A stretch of 64,000 nt of DNA from Phaeosaccion multiseriatum (GCA_965112735.1 OZ218957.1:2046001-2110000), one strand, 5' to 3'. Shown: positions 11,001 through 22,543, counted from the stretch's first letter. Notes: generated by a model from the letters alone, not told the origin. Numbers and translations: made by a program.

Positions 11001-14000
11001 AAGGCTTGGCATGGTGGGGATTAGCCGTGCGTCGAATCCTCGGCTTTTACTTTTCCGATTTCGAGGAGGAGATGCGCTTCATTGAGTGGAACCACACCCA
11101 ACAGTCGGAAACGATATGGGGCGCACTCATCATCAACTGTGGAAGGGTACTCGTGCCCATCTTGGTGGCGCGGTATGGGGACGGAGGTTCGGCGTCGTAC
11201 ATTGAGGCGGGCTACTTCATTGCCTTTGGCGCGTACGTGCTGTACAGGTCAGAGTCAGTCAGATTTGCTGAGGACAACGTCAGATACAGTTTTTGTGGGG
11301 GTTTGTTTTGATCTTATTTTGTACTTAGTAGTATTTATTTTGTTTTGTTTTTGCTTTTGTTTGGTGTCTGTCGGTAAGTCGTCGAAATTGGTTGGTTGGT
11401 CGGTCAGGGAAAGCCAAGGGGGAGGGGAAGGGGAGGGGGAGGGGAGAGGAAGGGGAAGGGGAAGGAGAAGGGAAGGAGAAGGGAAGAGAAGAGAGAGGAG
11501 GATGCGTCGTGAAGGTGTGACTTTGTCTGCATGCCCCCATGCTATTCCAACCCTTCTTTGCCCTTCTTTTCTCCTTGCCATCTTCCCCCCTCGACACCCA
11601 CACCCACACACCACATACGCGCGCACACACACACGCGCGCACACACACACGCACACACACACACACACACACAAACCACGTCCACACTCAGGGTCTTTCT
11701 GTACCCGCACCGGAGAGCACGAAGATGCTTCTTAGCGTCTTGGGGCAACTTTGTGCCCCTCGTGTTCATCATCTTAACGATCTACAATCAAGAGTACAAC
11801 TGCGACTACAGCTTACCGGCGGATACATCTTGTATTCAACTTCCGGAGGTACACCCACGCCACGCACGCCACGCACGCACGCACACGCACGCATAGGCTC
11901 ACACACGAATACGCACACACACACGCGGACGGTGCCGCTGCTCCTCTCTGCTTTTATTCTCTTTCATCATTTCGTTAGTTAACTCTCTTACCCAACCCAA
12001 ACCTCCTTTCTCTCCCCTCCCCTTCCTGTCCTCTCTCCCCTCCCCTCCCCTCCCTTTCCTTCCCCTGCCCTCCCTTCCCCTCCCCCCCAGGGCGTCTTCT
12101 ACCCCTCGTTCCTCGGTGTGTGTCTCGGCGTACCCACCTCAACCATGGGCCTTCTGATGATTTGCCGCCTCTTCTACGTGATTGATTACAGCGTCAACCG
12201 GCCCCCCTGGTCCACTTGGGACACCCCCGGGGTGTTACTGAATGTGACGGCTAGACACATATTCCTATCCCTCGGCATCCTTGTTGTGGTGCGGGTGTGG
12301 GAGGACGGACGACGTAAGCTCTTTCGCAGCCTAGAGGAGAAGGCTCACCGGAGGCGAAAGATGGTCAAGGCGGAGGACAACCTTCGAGTGGCTGTGCGCC
12401 TCGTCTTCCACGGCCTGCGCAACCCTTTGCATGGCATGGCCATCGCCTTGGACATGATGCCACGTTCGGTGGGCAGCCGTCTGGTCTCGGCCACTCCCTC
12501 CCCCGCCTCCTCCTCCTCTTCCTCCTCCTCTCACTTCCCTCCGCTGAGCAGCGGCAGCACGGGTTCGAGTAGGAGAAGGAGTAAGAGTAAGAGTGAGAGT
12601 GAGAGTGGGGGCGCTGCTGCTGCTGCCGCTGCTGCTGCCGGAGCGCCCGGAGCACTTCGGAGAGGCGTTGGTAGTGAGAACGTCGCCAGTAACGTCGATC
12701 AGCCTGCTGAAGTGGGGCAGGAGCAGAGGCAGGGGCAGGGGCATGGGCAGGAGCCCCTCTCCCTACAACGAGGCAACTCTGGGAGGGAGTCATTTGCTGC
12801 CCCATCCCAACCACAGAAACCTGAGGTGGTCGAAGTGACGGGCAAGGATGGGATGAAGCATCAGCTTAGGTTCGAGGCGGACGGCCCCCTGGAATGCGCC
12901 TTGCTTGCCGCAGCCCAGAGGAGAGAGGAGGGGCGGACAGTAGTTGGTGGTGGAGACGCTGACACTGGCGAGAGCGATGGCGACGGCGAGGGTGAGGGGG
13001 GTGGTCAGTCGAAGGGCAAGGGCAAGGGCAAGGCGAAGGGAGCAGGGAACGTTGTTTACGACGTTGTGTCGTGGGTGGACAAGCTTCACATGAGCAAGGA
13101 CCAGCTGGTGAGAAAGGGTGGGAGGGTACGATCCATTGCCATCCTTGCCGTTCATTGCCATCCATTGTCGTCCATAGTCATCCATCGTGTCTCGCTTCAC
13201 CCTTCTGTATTGCTGTGTCTCCCCTCCCTTCGTCTCTCCTCAGATGACTTTATCGGAGGATATCATGGATGTGCACAGCATCTCCCTCGGAGGAGGAACG
13301 GTGAGAGCCACAGAGAGAGAGAGAAAGCTGAGCTTCCCTCTTGTCTGCCCCCCCAGTCACCGCCCCCTTGCTTGCCCCCCCCCCCTCCCCCCCCCACTGT
13401 CCGGCGCGCTGGTTAAGATCTTGCGTCCTTCCTTCTCTCCTCAAGTGTGCAGCTGATGTATCACCAACTGCTGTTACTGCTTGCCGCGGCTGCTGCACGC
13501 CACCACCCACGCAGCGCTGTTTCCCCTCAAGCGATGCTCACCTTCTCCCCTCCTTCCCTTCCCCTCCCGTCCCTTCCTTCCCCTCCCCTCTTTCCCTTCG
13601 CCTCCCTCATACACTGCTCACGTTCTGCCCTCCCTTCCCTTCCCCTCCCCTCCTCTCCGTGTCTTCCCCTCCCCTCCCTCCCTTCCGTCCCGTGCTTTTG
13701 TGACTGTGCATCTGTGCAACTGCATGACTTGTGTGACTGTGTAAAGGTGTCCCCCTGCAAAGTGAGTCTTCACGCTCTCTTCTCTCGCTCGTGCACGCAG
13801 TACAGCGGCATGAACACAGACATTGCCTTCACCTGCCATGTGGACAGCAGGATTCCGCTCCGGGGTATGCTCGACGCCACTCGCGTCATGCAGGTACTGT
13901 ACGGCAGCGTACCGTTTTGTCGGTTCTTGACTGAAACTAACACTGCCTCGCTGAAATTCTCTCTTTTCCCCTCCTCTCCCCTCTCCTCCTCCCCTCCCCT

Positions 14001-15653
14001 CCCCCTCTCCTCCCCTCCCCTCTCCCCTTCTTCCCTCCCCTCTCCCCTCCCCTCTCCTCTTCTTCCCTCCCCTCTCCCCTTCTTCCCTCCCCTCTCCTTG
14101 CTTATCACGTAACTGCCATGGAATTGTCATCTGTGAATATGAAGGTGGTGAGCAACGGGTGGACCAACGCGGCCAAGGCAGTGGCACTAAGGACGTATCT
14201 CGACTCTGTGGAGGGGCTGGATGATGAAGCGAAAGCCCAAGACAGAAGACGGGAGCGGCGAAAGCGGCGGCTGGAAGAGAGGGGAGAGAAGGAGGAGGAG
14301 GAGGAGGAGGAGGAGAATGACGAGAAGAACCGAGGTGCCATTCAAATGCTCGTGGACCTTCCTCTGAGCGATTCTAGCCCTAGCGACGACGTGACGGAGG
14401 AGGACCGCTTGGAGGCCCAACGCGTACAGGCCTCAGCGGGGGCAGAGGCAGTGCGTGAGCTGTTGAAGACTCTCGGAGCGTCGAGGGTGGAAGTGGTGAG
14501 GGTGAGGATAATCGACACTGGCAGGGGCATCCCTCTCGGCAAGCAGGTGGGTGGGTGGGTGGGTGCGTGCGTGCGTGTGTGTGCGTGTGTGTGTGCGTGC
14601 GTGTGTGCGTTCGTGCGTTGTGGGTTTGGAGGGTGGCAGCTGACGCGTATATGAGGTGGAGAGGGCGAAGGAGAGGGAGAGTGCGTGCGTGCCTGCGTGC
14701 GTGCGTGCCTGCGTGCGTGCGTGCCTGCGTGCGTGCGTGCCTGCGTGCCTGCGTGCGTGCGTGCGTGTGTGCGTGTGTGCGTGTGTGCGTGTGTGCGTGC
14801 GTGCCTGCCTGCGTGCGTGTGTGCGTGTGTGCGTTTGCTCGCGCCTTCGGGGTCCGGGGTCTGGGCGTGGCGGCCTACATGCACACGGTGAAGCTGAAGT
14901 GTATGGATGAGGGAGAGGCGTCTGTCTACACATACCGCATGGCAGCTGCCGCATCACATCCACTGAGCAATTTATACCCTCAACACGTGCGGTGCAGTCC
15001 CCCTGGCCGCGGGGGGTGGCGGGCAGAGCAAACCCAGCACCTGAAACTGACACCTGCATGCCCCTCGGCACTCTCCTCTTCGTCTCTTTCCTCTCTCCTC
15101 TTTCTCCCCTTTTTCTCTCTTTGTCCATGTGTGTGTGTTTTTTTCATGTGTGTGTGTGCGATACAACTACGTAATGATATGTGTGTGTGCGGTAAATAAA
15201 AACGAAAATATTTGTAACGTCTCACAGGTCACTTTCGGATCCTGGAATACGCCCTACAAAGAGACACACAAGCTCTTCGCTGGCCATTTCGGCCGGAAGG
15301 GGGGCAAGGGCAGCAACAGTAGTAGCAGTAGGCCCCTTAGCTGGAGTAGAAGGAAGACGGCGAGGGGGGGCAGCGCGACTACAACAGCCAACGTGAGTGC
15401 TCGCGCTGGAGTAAGCATGGCACCCTCCTCGGATGTCGGGAGCACCGGTATGGCTCCTCCCTCCTTCAGCAGCCATCAGCACATTCACGATCACGGCAAG
15501 GGCACCGTGGGCAAGGGGGAGGGTGCGACCAAGGGGGAGGTGGGGCTGAATCTGCCCGCGTCGACAGGGATGGGCCTGGCTATCACCAACACGCTCTGCG
15601 ATCTCATGGGCGGCACACTCACCCTCAAGAACCGCAGCGACGGCAAGAAAGGT

Positions 15654-15705
<52 letters not shown>

Positions 15706-15809
15706 GTGTGTTGTGTGTTTATATGCCAAAGAACAAGACGATCACGCGAACTTGCTCGGCAGGGATTCTGGCGCGCTGCTACACTAGGGCTACAAGTACA
15801 ATTGTATAG
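4678..15809 (+). CDS. Dual-module membrane histidine kinase with internal receiver domain
   Basis: Exons read by eye: 4678-5413, 5720-5825, 6292-6522, 6679-6768, 7138-7205, 7576-7628, 8262-8627, 8742-8856, 9180-11247, 11692-11848, 12091-13107, 13244-13300, tentative 13747-13761, 13801-13893, 14145-14546, 15228-15651, 15763-15809; all phases agree. Module 1 has several membrane helices (from about 5330) and an H-box with CHEVRNTL. Exon 9 encodes a receiver domain with [10 protein letters not shown], phosphoacceptor VVLLDIYM and GKPF lysine. The same uninterrupted exon runs on into a second membrane region. Module 2 has H-box [11 protein letters not shown], an N-box [12 protein letters not shown], a G1 box IIDTGRGIP and a G2 box [11 protein letters not shown]. 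Module 1 has no visible ATPase domain. Poly-Q, poly-E and poly-G runs interrupt the protein. Its signal is unknown. The last exon is the least certain. It could also be two genes, but no stop or start separates them within exon 9. Confidence 0.75.
5851..6286. repeat. Intron 2 of the kinase gene: (GGA)n followed by (CCCT)n microsatellites
   Basis: A GGA/GAG tract (about 5851-5936) is followed by a CCCT/CTCC tract (about 6000-6283) that abuts the acceptor at 6291. The pyrimidine repeat may itself act as the polypyrimidine tract. Long open frames here on both strands are artefacts of the repeat. Confidence 0.95.
6533..6602. repeat. (TATG)n microsatellite in intron 3 of the kinase gene
   Basis: An ATGT/TATG tetranucleotide array sits directly after the donor at 6523. 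It lies wholly within the intron. Confidence 0.95.
7012..7285. repeat. (ACTC)n and (CAGT)n microsatellites in introns 4 and 5 of the kinase gene
   Basis: A CACT/ACTC array (about 7012-7130) fills the end of intron 4, and a CAGT/TCAG array (about 7206-7285) begins intron 5, so the small exon 7138-7205 is flanked by two unrelated tetranucleotide repeats. Confidence 0.9.
7629..7965. repeat. (GT)n-rich tract in intron 6 of the kinase gene
   Basis: About 330 bp of imperfect GT/TGTG repeat follows the donor of the H-box exon. It gives long artefactual open frames on both strands. Confidence 0.95.
9745..10386 (+). repeat. Coding GGA/GAG repeats in exon 9 of the kinase gene
   Basis: Three tracts of GGA/GAG units lie in frame: 9745-9812 encodes a Gly/Ala run inside the receiver domain, and about 10195-10260 and 10328-10382 encode poly-Glu after it. 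Further GGA units occur at 10755-10800 and GCT units at 10966-10995. The frame stays open throughout, so the repeats are translated unless they are removed by unseen splicing. Confidence 0.9.
11590..11675. repeat. (CA)n microsatellite in intron 9 of the kinase gene
   Basis: An imperfect CA/ACGC repeat lies just upstream of the acceptor at 11691. Confidence 0.9.
13453..13479 (+). repeat. Dispersed TGTATCACCAACTGCTG motif, copy in a kinase-gene intron
   Basis: The sequence CTGATGTATCACCAACTGCTG followed by TTACTG is a near-perfect copy of the motif also found in exons of other genes. Here it lies between exons 12 and 14, most likely noncoding. Confidence 0.75.
14547..14850. repeat. (GTGC)n/(GTGT)n tract in a late kinase-gene intron
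   Basis: About 300 bp of imperfect GCGT/GTGC/GTGT repeat follows the donor after 14546, with a unit of GTGCGTGCCTGC repeated many times between 14685 and 14770. Confidence 0.95.
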
Positions 15810-16541
15810 AGTCGGAGGGGCTGTGGAAACACTGGTGGAAACACTGTGGAAAGAACACTGGACATTGGTAGATGGGATTATAGACTCTCTTATTGCGCAC
15901 ACCTTGTCTTGTGGCTTGGGTCGACTTGTACACACGAGCTGTATCATCGCAGTGCAGTATGGCAGTGTGTGTAGAGGAAGGAGTATTGGGGGGGGGGAAT
16001 GGTAATGAAAGAAGGCACTAGGGCATGAGGGTCAGGGTGGGTGTGCCTTTGTCGGATCGGCGAAACACTTTGAGCTTTGAGGGGAGGCAGAGGCGAGAGG
16101 GCGTGGGATTGCACCCTATTCTCTTGATTCTTTTGTCCTTGCCTCTCTTGAGTGTAGGGTGTGTATATGTGTTTGTCGCTCTCTCTCTATCTCTGTCTGT
16201 GTGTGTTTGTGTGTATGTGTGTTTGTGTGCATGTGTGTATATATGTGTGTGTGCGTGGATTAATCCTTGTCTCTTGGGGGTGATTCATGTGTGTAGAGAT
16301 GCTCATCCACTCGCTTGGACCCCTCCTGAATGTTGTGCTGCTGTTGTGTTGCTGCCCTTGCGCTGCCGTGGTCAGGTGCGGTCTTCACCGTTCTTCTGCC
16401 CATTGGGATGCTGGAGGGCTGAAGGAGGGCATTCGTTTGCTTGTCTTGTCCTAAGCAACACACAAAGACATCTCTGAACACAGCACTTTTTTTTAATTTA
16501 ATTTATATACTTAGTATTATCGCGTGTTTTTTTAAAATTAA

Positions 16542-16640
16542 TTAACACTCGATTTTCGTGAGAATCGCCCAAATCGCAAATCGCCTGTTTTTTGGGGGTC
16601 GGGCGGCAAAGGGGCGATTCTTACGCAAATCGAGTGTTAA
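16542..16640. mobile_element. TTAA-flanked MITE-like element with 24-bp terminal inverted repeats
   Basis: TTAA at 16542-16545 is followed by CACTCGATTTTCGTGAGAAT and on to CGCC. The right end reads GGCGATTCTTACGCAAATCG then AGTG and TTAA at 16637-16640. The right arm is the reverse complement of the left arm with two mismatches in 24 bases. The interior is about 43 bp and noncoding. TTAA duplication at both ends is the signature of piggyBac-type insertion, so a non-autonomous element of that kind is the simplest reading. The termini do not start with the usual CCCT-like piggyBac bases, so the superfamily is uncertain. A transcribed hairpin is an alternative. Confidence 0.7.
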
Positions 16641-16687
16641 AAAAAAGTTTAAATTCCGTACCTATGAATGATATAAACGTTTGTGAA

Positions 16688-16910
16688 AAGCAGCAGCCGA
16701 GGCAGTGCGACGAGTGAGCCAGCTGTACTCAGGTGGGCCGTTCGGTGGTACAAAGGGCAGAGAGAAGTACGAACCAACCACCTGATTGTCAAGGGAAGTC
16801 TTGTTACAGATACGAGTCGGAGTGGACGGACCAACTGCCCGCATCAACAGAGAGAATGTCCTCCCCGAAACGAGGTCATGGATGCCCTCGATTGTCGCTG
16901 AGGACGTGAT
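16688..16910 (+). repeat. Degenerate dispersed repeat, copy A
   Basis: Shares blocks in the same order with 26978-27270: CAGCAGCCGAGG, a CGAGTCGGAGTGGACGGACC block, GCCCGCATCAACAGA, AACGAGGTC and CGCTGAGGACGT. The blocks differ by scattered substitutions and indels. No intact frame is shared, so this looks like a decayed noncoding or transposon-derived repeat. Confidence 0.6.
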
Positions 16911-17440
16911 GTTAATGGTACGAAATTATAAACTGCGAGGGAGCGAAGGCTTTCAGCTGGAGCTAAACGGTATGATTACGTGAGCACTGCCTTGAGAAGC
17001 AGCGCTCATCGGCTCATATCCCCCTCTCCTCTGTGTCAAGCCTGTCTTTCGGCGCTCTCTCAGCCCCTCACACAGCCCCGTGCGGTATCTTCTTCCGGCT
17101 CCTTTTCTTTTTTCGGTCTCCATCACGGACTCCATTACGGAGTGGTAAGCAAACCGACTGTGGAGAAACTCTGTTAGCTCAGGCCAAAACCTTCTCTCCC
17201 CCCCCCAAACGTGCACGCGCCCACGCCCGTGCGCTCGAATGCACCAGAAGGGCTCATGTCGAGCACATCGATTTTCGTTGACTTTTCTGTCCTTCGCCGC
17301 CCAACCGCCTCCTTCACATCCTCTCACTCTTTCTTCCCTCTCCTTCAAGCGATGCACCCAACTAGTGCTGCACCTGCTCTTCCTATTTGTGCTGCTCCGT
17401 GCTGGTCCTAAGTAGTCCCGCCAAGGCAGGGTACAAGGCA

Positions 17441-20400
17441 ATGGCCAATGTGTTCACGGTGCTTCTGCTCGTCATCGGCGCAGTCGTTGGGGCGCTCAAC
17501 GCCTACAGCAAGTTCACTTCCCACACTCTCGATAAAGCGGAGCTAGACGCTGCAGTCCATGCAGCAGCTGTGGAAGCAGCAGCGGCGGCGGCAGCAGCAG
17601 AGGCGGCAGCAACCTCTGCGGGAGCGGGGCTCGCCTCGAAAGGTGGGGGGCAGGCCGTGGTGGACGACGAGGCTACACTGCAGCAGCGACAGCAGCAGCT
17701 TCACCTGCACCTGCAGCAGCAACAGAAGCTCGCGATTCAGGCAGAAGCAGAGCTGATGTTGGATATCCTACCTGCCTCTGTGGCACGGTGGCTGCTACCC
17801 GGGGTGGACAAGACCACGAGTGGACACGAAGGAGCAGCAGCAGCAAGACAAAAGGGGGATAATTTCGGTATCGACCTCGGGGGCTTGCTCGATAGGTACA
17901 CTAGAGGGGGGGAGGGAGGAGGAGGAGGAGGAGGGGGCGTTCCATCGGCAGCAGAGGTAGCAGCGGCTGCAGCAGCGGCAGCAGCAGCGGCAGTCGGTGC
18001 CGGAAATAGGGCAGGCCTTCCTTACGCGGACTTTGTCCTCCTGGTGTTCTCCGGGGACGACACGGTTGCCTTAGAAAAGAGAGATTTGCTGCGAGAGATT
18101 TACGCACCGTACACAAGCGGAATTCACGTGAAGGCCGAGGAGGGGCCGGCCAGCGTCAGTGCTGACGAAGAAGTAGATGGGGGGAAGGGGGAGGGGGTGG
18201 ATGAAGGCAAGGGCCCAGGAAGCCGGAGGGTGCCGGCGACGGAAGGGGGCATGGAGAGGGGTGAGGATGTGGTCGGAGAGAGGCAGGAGGAGGAGCCCGT
18301 TTCAAGGGAGGGGGGACGACCGCAAGAGCCAAGGCAAGACCAGAGGGGGCTGGATGCACAAGGGCAGCACAGACAAGCGCGGTCGTTTGGGTCTCACATT
18401 AAGAAGGGCAGCAGCGGCAGCGGCAGCAGCACCAGCCTAGCGAGAGAGGCCAACTACTCGTTTCAAGTGCTCTTTCTGGTGGGGCATCCGGCGGCGTCTG
18501 AAGACGGAGATCTCGTGGGGGACGTGCTGTATGTGCAGTGCCCCAAGGGGTACCGACTCATCGTCGAGAAGACGAGGAACATGATGGCGGTGTGTAAGAA
18601 GAAGCCCTGTGTGTGTTTGGGTCTGTGTGTCTGTGTTTGTTTGTGTGTGTCTGTGTGTCTGTTTGCCTGCCATGGCCTCCTCTCCTGCTCACTACTTCCT
18701 GCGAACATATGCGAAAATGTGCCCACTCTGTCCATCATTTTTTTGTCCGCGGCCCCTTTTGCTGCCGAACCTGTCCGGTCCGAAAGTCGCGGGCGTGTAG
18801 GCTGTAGGCCCTCTTGTCTGTCGCTCCCTCACGCAACCCACACGTGATGCTTCTTCTGCTTTTGCTTCTGCTTTCCCCATCGTCTCAGGTGGTAAAGCAT
18901 GTAAACTTCCGTTTCCTTCTCAAGTCCGATGACGACACTTTCGTCTGTCCCAAGCAAGTCGCGAGGCAGATGCATGGGCTGCCGATGGAGTTGCAGGTGA
19001 GGGGTGAGAGTGTATATCATTGAAGTCAAGCGAAAGGCCAGAAAAGAACAACACACCCCAACAACCTTATTGTCTTAAAGCTTTCGATGTTCATATGTCA
19101 TACGCGTGTGGGTGTTCGTTACTGCGCTAAGATGGAATCTGGTCGACCTCTTGTCCACTTGTTTCCTTCTTACTGCTCTCTACCCACATCCTCATTGTGA
19201 TGTCTCTTGTTCACCGCAAAGTCTGCCCAGAGTCTCCATCCACTCCTCACTTCCCTCCCTCACTTCCCGGCCTCACTTCCCTCCCCCACTCTCCCTCCCT
19301 CACTCTCCCTTCCTTCCTTCCTCCCTTCGGGGCTTCCCCCCCCCCCCTCTCGAGCAGAAAAAGGCCTACGGAGGCATCCCCACTGCGTGCGGCATCAGCG
19401 AAAACGAAGGCGTAGGGAAGGTGATCAAGGACCCCTCGCACAAGTGGTGAGTAACGTAGGGACGGGGGGGCAATCTTGGCCACGCCCTTTCATTGACAGG
19501 GAGCCATCCGGGGAATCGGAATCAGAACCCCGATTTGTGTACCCTTGTATTGTAGGCAGAAGAAAAAGAGACGCAATGTATAGTGTGTGTGTTCCCTTCC
19601 CCTGTCCCACCCATCCACTGCTTCCGCCCCTCCGAGTATGCCTCATTCGTCCCTCCCTTCGCTTCCTTCAGGTATGACGAGAAGTACTCTCTGCACACCC
19701 TCGGCAGTCTGGACTGCTACCCGCCGTACATGCAGGTGCGAGCCGATCCCTTGGGCGGGGCGAGAGGCAGTGTGTGTGTGTGTGTGTGGGGGGGGGGGGG
19801 GGCTGGAGAAGTGGAGCTTAGAAGCGCTGCTATAGACTGGGCCTCAGGCGGCACTTCTAAGCCTCAGAGGAGCGCCACATGCAGCCTGGACAGCGTCCCC
19901 AAGTGCTGTCCTCCTCTCCCTCCTCTCTCTGTTCTCTTTTCCCTCAACTCTCTTTTCCCTCTCTCTCTCTATGTGTGCGAGTGGGTTGTATGTTGGTTTT
20001 GTGTCCCCTCCTCCAACGAAAAGGCGCCTCTCTGCTTCTTGTCTCTGTCTGGCCCTGCCTCTCTCCCTCCCCCCCCCCCCCCTTCCCTTGGCCCTCCTCC
20101 CCGCCCAACAACCAAACAACCCACAACAAGCTAACAATCACGCCATCTCCCCGCCCCCGCACGCACGCACGCACGCACGCGCAGGGGGCCTTCTACCTCC
20201 TGGCCTACCCTCTGGTGAACTTCCTGTATGAGGGTCGGAGCAACTTGCTGACCTTCACCAACGAAGACGTAACGGTCGGTAGTTGGCTCCTCGGGGTGGA
20301 TCGACACATGTTGCCCTTCAACACGTTGGAGGAGGCCCGTCTGTGGGCCTGCTCGTGCTCGCACAGCGGCTTCCGAAGAGAGTACGATCACAACCCCTTC

Positions 20401-20463
20401 TTCCACAACTGCAAGACCATGATACAGCTCGCGCAGTGCCGAGTCAGCTTGCCGACCTGCTGA
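17441..20463 (+). CDS. GT31-family beta-1,3-galactosyltransferase-like protein, 5 exons
   Basis: Exons 17441-18589, 18889-18996, 19358-19446, 19672-19735 and 20185-20463 splice in consistent phase to 562 residues. ATG 17441 begins a signal anchor (VFTVLLLVIGAVVGAL), giving a type II Golgi membrane protein. A low-complexity Ala/Gln/Gly stem of about 330 residues follows. The catalytic part has FQVLFLVGHPA, then the metal-binding FLLKSDDDTFV (DxD-type motif), then KWYDEKYSLHTLGSLDCYPPYMQGAFYLL and the conserved acidic NEDVTVGSWLLG. Order and spacing fit GT31 transferases, which add galactose (or GlcNAc) in beta-1,3 linkage to glycans. The acceptor cannot be told. TG-rich and CT-rich repeats lie in the introns. 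Confidence 0.85.
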
Positions 20464-20667
20464 GACTGAGACTGAGACTGAGAGAGAGAGAGAGAGAGTT
20501 GGTGCTGCGCCACGTGGTGTGCACTCGGCTCGCCGCTGGTGTTGGTGCTGGTGCTGGTGCTGGTGCTGGCCCTCCACGAAGAGACTTTTGGCCCTGCTTC
20601 ACTGCAGCATCAGCAACAGCATCAGCAGCAGCAGCAGCGGCGGCGGCAGCAGCGTTTTTGCCACGAC

Positions 20668-21707
20668 ATGCCAAGCTTCAAGTGGTACAAATTGGGTACC
20701 AGTGTGCCTGTGTCTGCGCCCCAACACGAGAAAGAGGCAGCACACCGAGCAATGCAGCCGACGACGTCCACGCTCTCTCACGGTGCGAAGGAGGCTCTTC
20801 ACCACCAAATCCACAAGGCGCGTGCGTTGAGAGGGGCAGGCTTAGCTCTCTCGGCTCTGCTTTAGAGGCCGTAGGTCGCCAGTGAAGCGAAGTGCGTTCT
20901 GCTGCTCGCGGAGTTTGCGGACTTTGCGGAGGTGCACAGCAGCTCCCTCCCCGACCTGTCCCCTCTGTGGGCAGATGAGTACTGCGGACCCGATGCCTCC
21001 CTCGTCTACTACCTGACTGTGGGAACCGTGCTCACCCGCCCGCCCCTGCGCAAGGACTTGTTTGATCTGGACGGTGACCTCCTCCTGGACTTCTCCTCCA
21101 CGCCACGCACTGCTGGCGGCGACGACCGCGGACTGGATGACATCATACTCATCACGCAGCAGCTGCTCGGCTTCTCGGGGAACGTATGTTTGGAGGCAGT
21201 AGCATGGAGATGATGCTTCCGGCGTCGCTCAACGCCCCGGTGCGCCGGCTCCTCAGGGACGCCGGGTCCAACGAAGAAGAACAGGTCCAGACCAAGACGG
21301 CTCGCAGCAGGCTGCTTTCTCTGCAAGGGGAGAAGCCCATCGACGAAGCTCTCCTGGACGGCATTGGCGACGACCTCAAGGCCCTCCTCTTGCAGTACGA
21401 CATTGTCGCTGTGCAGCTACTTGCGCAGTTCGCCTTCTCGCACCCTTCGCACGAGATGACCCAGCAGCTGCGCTTCCTCAACCCGGGCGAGCGGGCGGAG
21501 CACAACGTCATGAACGACGACGTATACGTGCGGGACATTCCGCCCAACCGCCCCCCCTTCACCTGCCGCGCCGACATGCGCCTCGCCTGGACGCACGCCA
21601 TCGCCCCCGAGCTGACCAAGTTGTCCGAGGGAAGTCGCCCCTGTGAGTTTGGCTGGCTGCTGTCTCTGGAGGACGAGGCCATTGACGGTCAACTCGAGCC
21701 CAAGTAG
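20668..21707 (+). CDS. Unrecognised protein, exon structure tentative
   Basis: I do not recognise this protein. Clear coding character is seen from about 20883 (after a CCAG acceptor) to the stop at 21705-21707, with VLLLAEFADFAEVHSS, VYYLTVGTVLTRPPLRKDLF, IGDDLKALLLQYDIVAVQLL and FGWLLSLEDEAID. An upstream piece from ATG 20668 in the same frame ends at a TAG (20863-20865), so an intron must join it if it belongs. The frame changes near 21185; an intron from the GTATGT donor at 21184 to the CAG at 21282-21284 restores it in phase, although the removed segment also reads as plausible protein. No membrane helix or motif is obvious. It lies 0.2 kb after the GT31 gene on the same strand. Confidence 0.45.
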
Positions 21708-22543
21708 CAGCAGGCGAAGGCGACTGTCAGCAAGAAGGGGCAGGACGAGGGGTCGGTATGAGGTACTAAGTACAAGACACTTCTCTCTTCGCTTCTTTGA
21801 TACCACTCGGGTTCATCTCTCATCACGGGTGGGGTAAGGATAGGTATGGATAACTGTCGTACTGTAGCTAGCACCTTTCGCCCTTCGCAGTCTCTTACTT
21901 CTGCAGCGAGTAGAGAGGAGGCCATTTTTGATCGGCAAAGTAGCGAGGTTGGGGAACACTGGTGTCGGGGTTCGAGGGGAGCAACGCCAAGGGAATCGCT
22001 ATTGTACTCCAGCAATGGACTCGTTTGGTTGTTGTCGAGGCCGATTTTCGTTCCGCCGCTACAATGGTACATCGTGGAGGTCAAGGATCAGAAGGGGAAG
22101 GTTGAGCCGATGGGTGTAGATGCTCTGCTTCCTACACCGGCGCCCCAAGGAAGCATGAAAGGAAGTGTTCGGTTTCCCAACTAGAGCCTCATTCCCTCCC
22201 CTCTGGCGTCCATTTCGGTCCTTAACCTGTTGGTTCTATGTGCTTCATTACCATTTTTCTCTCTTACCGCCATCTGTTGGCCTCCTCGCCATCGAGTCCC
22301 CATCACTACTTACAAAATTGTTATACACAAAAAGAATCCTCTTGCTTCCTTCCTTCCTTCCTTCCTTCCTTCGTTCATTCCTGCCTACTCATGAGACACC
22401 TTCTTCCCCCTATTTACTCCGCCCACTCAGAAGAGAGCGGCCGCCCAGCACCCGCTTGTGTATTTCCCTCGCCCTCAGCCGCCGTACCAAGAAAAGCTGC
22501 AGCCATTGTTGCTTTGCTTTCCCCCCCTCACCACCTCCACCGC
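21708..22543. other. Convergent intergenic region
   Basis: Lies between the 3' ends of the unrecognised plus-strand gene and the minus-strand methyltransferase gene. There are short CT-rich and TTCC-repeat patches (22345-22375) and no credible frame. Confidence 0.5.

Larger units (their letters stand above)
15810..17440. other. Intergenic region between kinase and galactosyltransferase genes
   Basis: A 1.6-kb stretch without a recognisable gene. It contains a TG-rich tract (about 16185-16260), an AT-rich patch (16485-16545), the MITE-like inverted-repeat element (16542-16640) and a degenerate dispersed repeat (about 16688-16910). The 5' region of the GT31 gene must be at its right end, where CT-rich sequence occurs (17290-17350). 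Confidence 0.6.

Noticed and set aside
21184-21284. A sequencing frameshift in the unrecognised gene as the only explanation
   Set aside because: A GT-AG intron in correct phase also explains the change; kept as an open alternative rather than called.
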